64,000 bases of DNA, from positions 1 to 64,000 of the forward strand of contig NZ_JACAXB010000030.1 in the NCBI RefSeq assembly GCF_013391415.1. Reading direction: 5' to 3'. The position numbers were made by a program, and so were the translations under genes. The DNA is from Aquitalea sp. LB_tupeE. GTDB lineage: Bacteria > Pseudomonadota > Gammaproteobacteria > Burkholderiales > Chromobacteriaceae. This document shows positions 53,160-61,521 of the stretch, in pieces; the first letter of the stretch is position 1; each line of letters begins with the position of its first letter. Under the pieces are notes generated by a model, which searched no databases, was not told where the DNA came from, and saw only the letters and a list, made by a program, of their open reading frames with translations.

Positions 53160-54602
53160 ATGCAAGACGCTTTCACCATTGCCGATCAACTGCTGCTCTC
53201 GCCTTTTGGCGTGGATGAGTCTGTGATCGAAAAAACCTTCTCCCGCATGCGCCAGCATGCTGTGGATTACGCTGACCTTTATTTCCAGTACACCCGTAGC
53301 GAGGGCTGGAGCCTGGAGGAAGGCATTGTCAAATCCGGCAGCTTCAGTATCGATCAGGGGGTAGGGGTACGTGCCGTTGCTGGCGACAAGACAGCCTTTG
53401 CCTATTCCGACGATATCGGCGTGGACGCCATCTCCCGCGCTGCCGATGCAGTACGTGCCATCGGATTGGCTGGTGGCGATGGCAATGCCGGCAAGCAGTC
53501 GCCACAGCGCGCGCGCGATCTTTACCCTGCCATCGACCCGTGTTACAGCCTGGAGGCAGCGGCCAAAGTGGCGCTGCTGGAAAAGGTGGAAAAACTGGCC
53601 CGTGCGATGGACCCGCGCGTGTTGCAGGTGATGGCTGGCGTCGCCTCCGAATACGATGTGGTGTACGTGGCCCGTCACGATGGTGTGCGGGCTGCGGATG
53701 TGCGCCCGCTGGTGCGCCTGTCGGTGCATGTCATCGTGGAGCACAACGGTCGACGCGAGCAGGGTTCTGGCGGCGGCGGTGGCCGTTTCGACCTCACCCG
53801 CTTTGACGATGCGCTGGTGGAGCAATACGTGCGTCAGGCGGTAGACCAGGCATTGATCAATCTGGAGGCGCGCCCGGCACCAGCCGGGCAGATGACCGTG
53901 GTGCTGGGCTCCGGCTGGCCGGGTGTGCTGCTGCATGAAGCCATTGGCCATGGGCTGGAAGGCGACTTCAACCGCAAGGGCACATCGGCCTTCTCTGGCA
54001 AGCTGGGGCAGCGCGTGGCGGCAGCCGGTGTAACCGTGGTGGATGACGGCACGCTGGATGGCCGTCGCGGTTCGCTGGCGATTGACGACGAAGGCAACCA
54101 GACCAATCGCACCGTGCTGATCGAGGACGGTATCCTCAAGGGCTATATGCAGGATGCCATGAATGCCCGGTTGATGCAGGTGGCACCCACCGGCAATGGC
54201 CGTCGCGAATCCTACGCGCATATCCCGATGCCGCGCATGACCAATACCTACATGCTCGGTGGCCAGCATGACCCGGCAGAGATCATCGCCTCGGTGAAGG
54301 ACGGCCTGTATGCCGCCAATTTTGGTGGTGGTCAGGTGGATATCACCAGCGGCAAGTTCGTGTTTTCCGCATCGGAAGCCTGGCGTATCGAAAACGGCAA
54401 GCTGACCTATCCGGTCAAGGGTGCCACACTGATCGGCAACGGGCCGGACGTGCTGGGCCATGTTTCCATGATAGGCAACGATATGGCGCTGGATCAGGGC
54501 GTGGGCGTTTGCGGCAAGGAAGGTCAGAGCGTGCCGGTGGGCGTGGGGCAGCCCACCTTGCGCATCGATGGCGGCCTGACTGTTGGCGGGACGGCAGGCT
54601 GA
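53160..54602 (+). CDS. tldD: Metalloprotease TldD
   Basis: A 480-residue TldD protein. The zinc motif HEAIGHGLEGDF (HExxxH) is intact. TldD forms a heterodimer with PmbA/TldE and degrades unfolded or modified peptides, including antitoxins and microcin precursors. PmbA is not in the window. The ATG at 53160 is favoured over an upstream TTG. C-terminal family segments such as FVFSASEAWRIENGKL are present. Confidence 0.95.
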   Translation: MQDAFTIADQLLLSPFGVDESVIEKTFSRMRQHAVDYADLYFQYTRSEGWSLEEGIVKSGSFSIDQGVGVRAVAGDKTAFAYSDDIGVDAISRAADAVRAIGLAGGDGNAGKQSPQRARDLYPAIDPCYSLEAAAKVALLEKVEKLARAMDPRVLQVMAGVASEYDVVYVARHDGVRAADVRPLVRLSVHVIVEHNGRREQGSGGGGGRFDLTRFDDALVEQYVRQAVDQALINLEARPAPAGQMTVVLGSGWPGVLLHEAIGHGLEGDFNRKGTSAFSGKLGQRVAAAGVTVVDDGTLDGRRGSLAIDDEGNQTNRTVLIEDGILKGYMQDAMNARLMQVAPTGNGRRESYAHIPMPRMTNTYMLGGQHDPAEIIASVKDGLYAANFGGGQVDITSGKFVFSASEAWRIENGKLTYPVKGATLIGNGPDVLGHVSMIGNDMALDQGVGVCGKEGQSVPVGVGQPTLRIDGGLTVGGTAG

Positions 54603-54618
54603 GCGGGATTTTTCAGTC

Positions 54619-55425
54619 ATGAGGCACAGTAAGGCCGTGCAGGCCTGCGTTTGCCGGTTGCTGCTGCTGACTGGCTTGTGTGTCAGTGGCGTTGCCTTGG
54701 GCCAGGACTTTGTTGTTGCCGTCGAGGAGTCCGACAACCATCCCTTTGAGTATGTGCAGGGGGATGGCAAGGCCCATGGTGGTTTTCATCTGGAAGAAAT
54801 CGACCAGGTGGCCACCCGGCTGGGCTGGCATGTGATTTACAAGCCCATGCCCTGGCAACGTGCATTGCGCAGCCTGCAACTGGGGCAGGTAGACGCGCTG
54901 AGCTACCTGGCCCGCACCGAAGAGCGGGAGCGCTATGCCGTGTTCCTGCCGGTGGCTATCCAGCACCGGCAATATGCCGGCCTGTTTGTCCGCCGCAACC
55001 AGCAGCAGCGCTTTCCCGACAGCAATGACCCCTGCCGTTATGCCGGATTTCGCATGGCGGCGGCCAGCAATTATTTCTATGGGCAGACCGTGCAGGATGC
55101 CATGCAGACATGCTGGAAGATCGACATGAATGCCAGCTCCAAGGAAGAAGTGTTTTCCAAGCTGCTGGCCGGTCGCATTGATATTGCAGTGGCCTATGGC
55201 ACGTCGCTGCAGTCGCTGGAGCTGGCCATGCCGGGCTTGTCCTCCCAGGTGGTGGCCCTGCATCAGCCTCACTGGCTGATTGGCGATTTCTATCTTGGTT
55301 TTTCCCGCAAGTCCATGCCGAGCGGACGGATAGACGCTTACGTGGATGCATTGCGGCGTTACCGCCAGACGGCTGCTTACCAGCAGCTGGTGCAGAAGTA
55401 CAATATGAAATCCTTTCTGCCCTGA
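54619..55425 (+). CDS. Periplasmic solute-binding protein family 3
   Basis: A 268-residue protein with a signal peptide (CRLLLLTGLCVSGVALG, cleavage before QDF) and the bilobed amino-acid-binding fold of family 3 (FEYVQGDGKAHGGFHLEEID, then LQLGQVDALSYLARTEERE). No permease or ATPase gene is adjacent, so it may be an orphan receptor or a two-component sensor partner rather than a classic ABC transporter part. It starts 16 bases after tldD. Confidence 0.85.
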   Translation: MRHSKAVQACVCRLLLLTGLCVSGVALGQDFVVAVEESDNHPFEYVQGDGKAHGGFHLEEIDQVATRLGWHVIYKPMPWQRALRSLQLGQVDALSYLARTEERERYAVFLPVAIQHRQYAGLFVRRNQQQRFPDSNDPCRYAGFRMAAASNYFYGQTVQDAMQTCWKIDMNASSKEEVFSKLLAGRIDIAVAYGTSLQSLELAMPGLSSQVVALHQPHWLIGDFYLGFSRKSMPSGRIDAYVDALRRYRQTAAYQQLVQKYNMKSFLP

Positions 55426-55507
55426 ACAGGGTCCTCGCTGACCGGGGTTGCAGCGGGGTTATCAGTCTGTCTTGCTGTGTTTGATTCTGAATTTTGCCGG
55501 GGGATGC

Positions 55508-56425
55508 ATGGTCAGGCTGGAGGATGTGCAGATTCTGCTGCAAACCGCGCAGCTGGGCAGCCTGTCAGCCGCTGCACGTGCGCTGGATATCAGCCCGGCA
55601 GTGGCCAGTGCCGCGCTCAAGCGTCTGGAGCAGGAACTGGGCAGTCGCCTGCTGGTGCGCTCCACCCGCAGCCTGCGGCTGACTGCTGATGGCGAGCGCT
55701 ATCTGGCGCATGCCAGCGTGGCGCTGGAGGCCTTGCAGGCTGGTGCCCAGGCGCTGGCCGTTGGCAGGGAAGCACTGCAAGGGCTGCTCAGCCTGTCCAT
55801 GCCATCGGATATCGGCCGGCAACGGTTGCGCCCCTGGCTGGATGAGTTTCTGGCTGAGCATCCTGCGGTGCGCTTGCAGCTGCATATCAGTGATCGACTG
55901 GCCGATTTATACCGCATGCCGGTGGACCTGGCCCTGCGCTATGGCGTTCCGGAAGACTCCAGCCTGGTGGCGCTGCCCTTGTTGCCGGATAACCGGCGCG
56001 TGTTGTGCGCTTCACCAGACTATCTGGCCCGACATGGCCATCCACGCAAGCCCGAAGACTTGGCCGCGCACGCCTGCCTGCGTTTTGTGCTGGGCGATGC
56101 CTTGCACGAGCGCTGGCGCTTTGGCCATCAGGGTGAGTGGGCCAGCGTGGCGGTGGATGGACGGCTGAAAAGTGACGATGGCGAAATCGTACGCCGCTGG
56201 GCGCTGTCCGGGCTCGGAATTGCCTACAAGTCCAGGCTGGATGTGCTGGACGACCTTAAGGCTGGCACTTTGCAGGCCTTGCTGCCTGATTACCAGACCG
56301 AACGGGCTCCCCTCTACCTGGTGTGCCCGCACCGGATGATGCTGTCGCCGCTGGTGGTGCGCCTGCGCGAATTCCTGCAACAGCGCCTGCAACGTCACGT
56401 CGCGGCGCTGCCGGATGCCGCTTAA
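55508..56425 (+). CDS. LysR-family transcriptional regulator
   Basis: A 305-residue LysR protein: N-terminal winged helix-turn-helix (LGSLSAAARALDISPAVASAALKRLEQELG) and a C-terminal effector domain of the AaeR/CrgA-like type ending in LRLREFLQ-like sequence. The ATG at 55508 follows a GGGGG tract. Its stop overlaps the stop of the convergent Ser-rich gene by two bases, with no terminator between. Target genes and effector are unknown. Confidence 0.92.
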   Translation: MVRLEDVQILLQTAQLGSLSAAARALDISPAVASAALKRLEQELGSRLLVRSTRSLRLTADGERYLAHASVALEALQAGAQALAVGREALQGLLSLSMPSDIGRQRLRPWLDEFLAEHPAVRLQLHISDRLADLYRMPVDLALRYGVPEDSSLVALPLLPDNRRVLCASPDYLARHGHPRKPEDLAAHACLRFVLGDALHERWRFGHQGEWASVAVDGRLKSDDGEIVRRWALSGLGIAYKSRLDVLDDLKAGTLQALLPDYQTERAPLYLVCPHRMMLSPLVVRLREFLQQRLQRHVAALPDAA

Positions 56426-57150
56426 CCCTGTGTGCTGATCAGGCTGCCCACCGATGACGCATATTGATTGGTCTGGCTGTTCTGCAGGTTTTGCAGCAGT
56501 GCGCTCAGGAAGGATTGCAGATTGGCTGAGGTGCTGCTCCCCGATGTGCTACTGCCGGAGGTGCTGGAATCGCTGGCGCTACTGCCATTGGCGGCCTGGA
56601 TGCTGGACACCAGATTGCTGAAGTCGCTTTGCAGCGTCCCCAAGGTGCCGGAGCTACTGGACGTGCCGCTGGACAACTGCTGGATCAGGCTTTGCAGCTG
56701 ACTTTCGGCATTGCCATAGCTTGAGGTGCTGCTGTCGCTGCTGCTATCGCTATTGCTACCGGACTTCAGCGCGGCAAACAAGTCGTGCATGAAGGTGTGC
56801 ATGGCCTGTCTGGGGTTTTGGGTGCTGCTGGTACTGCTGCTGACACTGTCGTCGGCATCGCCATCACCGTCCGGCGGTGGCGGCGGCGGGGTTTGCAGGC
56901 TGGACAGTGCGCTATTGCTGCCACTGTTGCTGCTGCCGGTGTTGTTGCTGGCGCTGCTGCTGGTGGGCGCTTGCAGGGAGATGCCCAGCTGGCTCAGCGC
57001 CTGCTCCACGCTTTGCATGAAGGCGTCGTTGCCACCACGGTGTTTGCCATGGTGACGGGTTTCTCCGGTGCCCGAAGTGCTGCTGGTAGATTGGCTGCTG
57101 CCGGTCAGTGCGTAAATGGAAGTGCTACTGCTGATGCCTGAGATGCTCAT
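56422..57150 (-). CDS. Ser-rich low-complexity protein 2
   Basis: A 242-residue protein rich in Ser, with Gly, Thr, Gln and Asn, and an internal run of six prolines (LQTPPPPPPDGDGDADD). Short helical islands interrupt it (DAFMQSVEQALSQLGISL, RQAMHTFMHDLFAALKSG, LQSFLSALLQNLQNS), each separated by Ser-rich linkers. There is no signal peptide. AGGAG 8 bases before the ATG supports the start. It is divergent from the Cpx-like pair across 565 bases that contain CpxR-type sites, so it could be a Cpx target. Confidence 0.78.
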   Translation of the reverse strand: MSISGISSSTSIYALTGSSQSTSSTSGTGETRHHGKHRGGNDAFMQSVEQALSQLGISLQAPTSSSASNNTGSSNSGSNSALSSLQTPPPPPPDGDGDADDSVSSSTSSTQNPRQAMHTFMHDLFAALKSGSNSDSSSDSSTSSYGNAESQLQSLIQQLSSGTSSSSGTLGTLQSDFSNLVSSIQAANGSSASDSSTSGSSTSGSSTSANLQSFLSALLQNLQNSQTNQYASSVGSLISTQG

Positions 57151-57280
57151 GATGAATACTCCTGATACAAGTGCGTGAGCGGTGCGCTGTCGCCAGTCAT
57201 GCCCAATGGCTGCAGGCGGGCGCGATGCCGGGTAACAGGCAAGTTCCAGGCCAGTAAATAATGGTTAAGACGTAAAAAAA

Positions 57281-57306
57281 TGTTAGGAAATGTTAGTGAA
57301 TGTGGG
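57281..57306. promoter_or_regulatory. 10-bp phased direct repeats (TGTTAG type)
   Basis: TGTTAG occurs at 57281 and 57291, with the partial copy TGTGGG at 57301. Direct repeats spaced by one helical turn are the usual target form of OmpR-family response regulators. They lie about 130 bases upstream of the Ser-rich gene. Confidence 0.4.
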
Positions 57307-57574
57307 GGTGTGCGGCAAAGCGCCGGCATTCTGTTAAGGTTGCGCCTGGCTGGGCATTTCTCCAGGTTGTCGTGGCGGAAAAAATTGCCGCCATCACCCG
57401 GAGAGTGTGATGCAGGCGTGATCAAAATTCATGACTTACAGGGACTTGCCGGTGCTTTTGGCCGGTTGACAGGCAATTTCTGCCGCTGCCAGAGGTGGTA
57501 GCCGCCACGGATGAGAGAGGGACCCAGGCTGGGTGACCAAGCGGCTACCGTCATACATGATGCGCGCAGCGATT

Positions 57575-57630
57575 GTTAATAACGGTTAGTACGGCGTAAA
57601 GCGCCATCAATCGGTGTAAATGGCAGTAAA
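57575..57630 (+). promoter_or_regulatory. CpxR-type box array
   Basis: GTAAA occurs at 57616 and 57626 as GTAAA-TGGCA-GTAAA, an exact match to the CpxR consensus (GTAAA, five bases, GTAAA). Further GTAAA at 57596 and related GTTAA (57575) and GTTAG (57585) keep a spacing of about 10 bp. The array ends 85 bases before the response regulator start, which suggests autoregulation. Confidence 0.6.
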
Positions 57631-57715
57631 ACTTCACCCGCACCGTGTCGTGATGTGGATCATGTCTGCCGAAAGCCCCCGGGAGAGGGGGGCGACAGAA
57701 TAATCAGGATGGAAA

Positions 57716-58402
57716 ATGCGAATACTGCTGGTGGATGACGATATTGAGTTGGCCGACATGCTGGGTAGCTATCTGGAGCGCGAGGCGTGTCAGGTGCAAA
57801 AAGTGAGCGATGGCACCAGTGCGGTGGTGCAGGCCTTGTCAGGGCAGTTTGACCTGATGGTGCTGGACGTGATGATGCCTGGCATCAGCGGCGTGGAGGT
57901 ATTGCGCCGGGTACGTGAGCACAGCATGCTGCCCATCCTCATGCTGACTGCACGCGGCGATGATACCGACCGGGTGCTGGGCCTGGAATTGGGCGCAGAT
58001 GACTATGTCCCCAAGCCTTGCACGCCGCGTGAACTGCTGGCCCGGATTCGCGCCATCTTGCGCCGGATCGGCAATCAGGCGCAGCCGGCGCATGAAATTG
58101 ACTTGCTGCGCGAAGGCCCGCTGACCATGTGGCCGGGCGAGCGCCGGGCGCAATGGGGGGAGACCGTGCTGGAACTCACCAGCACCGAATACAGCTTGCT
58201 GGAGCTGCTGGTGCGCAATGCCGGCCAGCCGGTCGGCAAGGATATCCTGTCCAAGCAGGCCTTGGGACGGCCGCTGGCACGTTTTGACCGCAGTGTCGAT
58301 GTGCACATGAGCAGCATTCGCCAGAAGCTGGCACGGGTTGCGCCGGGCCGTATCTGCATCCAGACCGTGGTGCGTCGCGGTTACCAGTTCATCAAGGCCT
58401 GA
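57716..58402 (+). CDS. cpxR: CpxR-like OmpR-family response regulator
   Basis: A 228-residue regulator: receiver domain with phospho-acceptor Asp51 (MVLDVMMPG), Lys in YVPKPCTPRELLARIRAILRR context, and a C-terminal winged-helix DNA-binding domain (LELTSTEYSLLELL, RFDRSVDVHMSSIRQKL). The receiver and the FDR-D-H-S-RxKL block resemble CpxR more than OmpR. CpxR box-type sites lie upstream. The kinase gene starts one base after its stop. Confidence 0.9.
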   Translation: MRILLVDDDIELADMLGSYLEREACQVQKVSDGTSAVVQALSGQFDLMVLDVMMPGISGVEVLRRVREHSMLPILMLTARGDDTDRVLGLELGADDYVPKPCTPRELLARIRAILRRIGNQAQPAHEIDLLREGPLTMWPGERRAQWGETVLELTSTEYSLLELLVRNAGQPVGKDILSKQALGRPLARFDRSVDVHMSSIRQKLARVAPGRICIQTVVRRGYQFIKA

Positions 58403-58403
58403 A

Positions 58404-59762
58404 ATGGGACGCTTGTTCTGGAAGTTGTTCCTCATACTATGGCTGGCGCAAATCTGCACCGTGGTCGGCGTGGGGGCGGTTTTCTGGTTCAAGCACCGTA
58501 GCGAAACAGCGGCGGTTATCGAAGAGCACCACCCGATGGATGGGGCGCTGCTGGACATGGCCGCCGTCTTGTTACGTCAAGAAGGACCCGCCAGCTTGCT
58601 CCAGCAACTGGAAGGTATGAAATCGCGTGGCCGGGATTATCTGTACATTCTGGATGATCAGGGGCATGAATTGCTGGGGCGTGCTGCGCCTGGGCAGGAT
58701 TTGTTCAATCATCGTCCTTCACGGGAGGTGAGCCTGGCCGATGGTACGCATTACCGGCTGGTGTTGCTGCCGCCAGGACCGCCGCCAGTCATGTCTGGTA
58801 TGCCGGGGGGGCCAGCAGGTCCGGGAGGCCCCGGCCATGGCGGACCAGAGGCACCGGGTCCGATTCCGCTGATTCCGGTCATTGCAGCCTTGCTGGCCAG
58901 CTTGCTATTTGGTGCCATTCTGGCGCGCTATCTGTCCAAGCCCATCCACCTGATGAGTGATGCTTTCCAGTCGGTGGCCAAGGGCGACATGGATGTCAAT
59001 CTGGCGGGGAAAATGGGTGGGCGGCGTGACGAGCTGGCCGACCTTGGGCGCGATTTTGACAGTCTGGCCAAGCGGCTCAAACAGCTGATCATCGGCCAGC
59101 GCCGTCTGTTTCATGATGTCTCGCACGAATTGCGCTCTCCACTGGCCAGGCTGAATGCCGCCATCGACCTGGCCCGCCAGCAACCGGATCAGCTGGAAAC
59201 CTGGCTGGGCCGTATCGAGCGTGAATCCGGCCGTATGGATACGCTGGTGGGCGAGGTATTGGCATTGGCCAGGCTGGATGCCGAGGGTGCACAGCATCCA
59301 CCAGAGAGGCTACCGCTCGACTTTGTGCTGGAAGAGCTGATTCCTGATGCCGAGTTCGAGGCACAGGCCAACGATTGCAGCATTGTGCTGCTGCAAAGCG
59401 ATATGGCTGAGGTGATGATGCAGCCGGAGTTGCTGTCACGTGCGCTGGAGAACGTCATTCGTAACGCCATTCACCATACCAGCAAAGGCAGTGCGGTTAC
59501 GCTGGCAGTGAGACGGACTGAAACGGAGGTTATTGTTGAGGTGAGTGACTGTGGTCCAGGGGTGCCGGAGCACGAACTGGAAACCATCTTCGAGCCTTTT
59601 TTCCGCAGCGAGCACAACAGCCAGCCGGGAGGCTACGGACTGGGGCTGGCCATGGCGCAACGTATCGTGCATACCCATCAGGGCCGCATTCGTGCCAGTA
59701 ATCTGCCGCAGGGCGGGTTGTGCGTCAGTATCACATTGCCGTTGGCAGCAGCGGGCGCTTAG
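58404..59762 (+). CDS. cpxA: CpxA-like sensor histidine kinase
   Basis: A 452-residue inner-membrane kinase: helix 1 (about 8-28), a short periplasmic part (29-154), helix 2 (155-175), HAMP (176-235), HisKA with phospho-His241 in HDVSHELRSPLARL, and a HATPase with NVIRNAIHH and GYGLGLAMA. Just before helix 2 the periplasmic part carries a Gly/Pro tract (residues 123-153) not expected in E. coli CpxA. No CpxP-like inhibitor is encoded next to it. It should sense envelope stress and phosphorylate the regulator upstream. Confidence 0.88.
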   Translation: MGRLFWKLFLILWLAQICTVVGVGAVFWFKHRSETAAVIEEHHPMDGALLDMAAVLLRQEGPASLLQQLEGMKSRGRDYLYILDDQGHELLGRAAPGQDLFNHRPSREVSLADGTHYRLVLLPPGPPPVMSGMPGGPAGPGGPGHGGPEAPGPIPLIPVIAALLASLLFGAILARYLSKPIHLMSDAFQSVAKGDMDVNLAGKMGGRRDELADLGRDFDSLAKRLKQLIIGQRRLFHDVSHELRSPLARLNAAIDLARQQPDQLETWLGRIERESGRMDTLVGEVLALARLDAEGAQHPPERLPLDFVLEELIPDAEFEAQANDCSIVLLQSDMAEVMMQPELLSRALENVIRNAIHHTSKGSAVTLAVRRTETEVIVEVSDCGPGVPEHELETIFEPFFRSEHNSQPGGYGLGLAMAQRIVHTHQGRIRASNLPQGGLCVSITLPLAAAGA

Positions 59763-59784
59763 GCCCGCTATTGCCGACTGGGAT

Positions 59785-60210
59785 TTAACCCTTGGAGCGC
59801 AGCCCGCCGGAATGACCCAGTTCACTCAACAAACGGCTAGTGGTCTGGCCGCTGAGACGGAAGGGGTCCAGTACCGGACTGGATGAATGCCGCAGCAGCA
59901 AGGCGGCATTTTTCTTGTCCAGCGGTGCCTGAGCCATCGACCAGCAGGCAAATTCGCGCTGGTCGATTTCTTCGTAGGTCAACAGAGTGACATCGTGATG
60001 TCGCTTGTCCCGGCAAATTTGCTGATAGAGCGCGTTCACTTCCGCGCGCCCGCCCTCCAGGGCCTGTACGAACACACCGTCCCCATAACACAGCACACCG
60101 GTAATGCCACGTTCGGTATTGTGCTGGTGGGCGGCATCCAGAATCTGTCGCACCAGTTCGCTGGTGATGGGGGTGGCACTGCGGCTGGCATAAATCAGGC
60201 GAACGAGCAT
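59785..60210 (-). CDS. Single-domain BLUF blue-light sensor
   Basis: A 141-residue BLUF protein. The flavin-sensing residues can be aligned with cyanobacterial PixD: Tyr7 in LIYAS, Asn31 in HQHNTERGITG, and Gln49 in VFVQALEG; a Trp and Met near residues 91-93 (CWSMA) sit in the usual place. No output domain is attached, so it must act through partner binding. Its start codon lies one base after the folE stop, so it is co-transcribed with GTP cyclohydrolase I. Confidence 0.92.
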   Translation of the reverse strand: MLVRLIYASRSATPITSELVRQILDAAHQHNTERGITGVLCYGDGVFVQALEGGRAEVNALYQQICRDKRHHDVTLLTYEEIDQREFACWSMAQAPLDKKNAALLLRHSSSPVLDPFRLSGQTTSRLLSELGHSGGLRSKG

Positions 60211-60211
60211 G

Positions 60212-60919
60212 TCAGTTTCCTCTGTGCATCAGCGACAGGAATTCCCGGCGCAGATTGGCGTCGCGCAGGAAGGAGCCGCGCATCACGCTGTTGGTCATCT
60301 TGGAATTATTGTCCTTCACGCCACGCCAGTGCATGCAGAAGTGATCGGCTTCCATGACAATGGCCAGGCCATCCGGTTGCAGTTTGTCCATCAGCAGGTC
60401 GGCAATCTGCATCACGGCTTCTTCCTGGATTTGCGGGCGCGTCATCACCCAGTCAATCAGGCGGGCGTATTTGGACAGACCAATCAGGTTGGAGTGTTCG
60501 TTCGGCATCACCCCCACCCACACCCTTCCCATGATGGGGCACAGGTGGTGCGAGCAGGCGCTGCGCACGGTGATGGGGCCGACGATCATCAGCTCGTTGA
60601 GCTGTTCGATATTCGGGAATTCGGTATTGGGCGGGCTGGCCACATAGCGACCGCGAAACACTTCGCGCACAAACATCTTGGCCACACGGCGGGCGGTGTC
60701 CTGGGTGTTGTGGTCATTCACCGTGTCAATCACCAGGCTTTCCAGCACGCCCTGCATTTTTTCTGCCACTTCCTGTTGCAGCAGGTCCAGTTCATCGGCC
60801 TCGATGAAATCGGCAATATTGTCGTTGGCGTGAAAGCGCACGCCGGCATTTTGCAAACGATAGCGTATGCGGGAAGAAACGCTGTCTGTGGTGATGGCGT
60901 TGGAGTCCGTTTTGCTCAT
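60212..60919 (-). CDS. folE: GTP cyclohydrolase I
   Basis: A 235-residue type IA enzyme making dihydroneopterin triphosphate from GTP, the first step of folate and pterin synthesis. Zinc and catalytic residues are present: CSHHLCPIMGRVWVG and ADHFCMHWRGV. An N-terminal extension of about 20 residues precedes the core. It is first gene of a pair with a BLUF photosensor. Confidence 0.94.
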   Translation of the reverse strand: MSKTDSNAITTDSVSSRIRYRLQNAGVRFHANDNIADFIEADELDLLQQEVAEKMQGVLESLVIDTVNDHNTQDTARRVAKMFVREVFRGRYVASPPNTEFPNIEQLNELMIVGPITVRSACSHHLCPIMGRVWVGVMPNEHSNLIGLSKYARLIDWVMTRPQIQEEAVMQIADLLMDKLQPDGLAIVMEADHFCMHWRGVKDNNSKMTNSVMRGSFLRDANLRREFLSLMHRGN

Positions 60920-61142
60920 GGTGGCTTTGGCCTTTATCTTAGATGGCTGGCACTGTCCCGATACCGAATGTGGTCAGTAGGATAGGCCCGGCACCAGCCG
61001 CTGTTAATCCGTGATGTATGTGGCAAACGGCGCAGGTTTGCTGCCGGTGATCTTTCTTGATCCTGCATGGTAATGCGCAGCAAGGGCAGGGAAAAGAAAA
61101 ACCGGAATCAGCATAGTCAAATGGAGACGTCGCTGTCGCCTT

Positions 61143-61388
61143 TCAAGGCTTGGTTGCGGATTTCTGTCGCCGGTACAAGCAAGGCTGGCCGGAGGCTTCC
61201 AGCACATCCTGGCAGGGCTGACGCTTGCTCTTGATTTTCAGTGCGCGGCAGGCATACGGAAAACGGACATCATGGCTGATGTGATAGTGCTGGCAATCCA
61301 GGCAATGGCGCTGCCTGTTTGCTGCATCTGCGGTTATGGGCATGGTATGCGCTGCAGGTGGCATGTGTTGTTGGGATTGTGCCTGCAT
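61143..61388 (-). CDS. Small Cys-rich conserved protein
   Basis: An 81-residue protein with a CLDCQHYHI pair, FPYACRALKIKSKRQP and a final ASGQPCLYR, a pattern that I recall from small conserved proteins sometimes misnamed uracil-DNA glycosylases. The four Cys and nearby His suggest a zinc site. The start is uncertain (61388, 61364 or 61343), with no clear binding site. It stands alone between folE and a GGDEF gene transcribed away from it. Confidence 0.65.
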   Translation of the reverse strand: MQAQSQQHMPPAAHTMPITADAANRQRHCLDCQHYHISHDVRFPYACRALKIKSKRQPCQDVLEASGQPCLYRRQKSATKP

Positions 61389-61521
61389 GCTGGTTGAATG
61401 TGAATATTTGTTTTAAATGCTGTCGTTAGCTGTCATTTTTGGTATAAAGCTGGATTGTATTCTGTCCGAGTTGTGTGCTTGTGCCACCATGGCGGCAGAT
61501 GTTGGCAGACTAATCCATTTG

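Larger units (their letters stand above)
57151..57715. other. Long divergent regulatory region before the Cpx-like pair
   Basis: This 565-bp region has no convincing gene. It contains 10-bp-spaced TGTTAG repeats (57281-57306) on the side of the Ser-rich gene and a phased tract of GTTAA/GTAAA sites (57575-57630) on the side of the response regulator. Confidence 0.55.

Noticed and set aside
53004-54770. Open frame of about 588 codons on the minus strand opposite tldD
   Set aside because: tldD has an intact HExxxH motif and full family length; the opposite frame has shadow composition.
57280-57501. 73-codon frame in the Cpx control region
   Set aside because: Covers regulatory repeats, has no ribosome binding site and no recognisable protein.
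61004-61207. 67-codon minus-strand frame after folE
   Set aside because: Overlaps the better supported Cys-rich gene and lacks a start signal.
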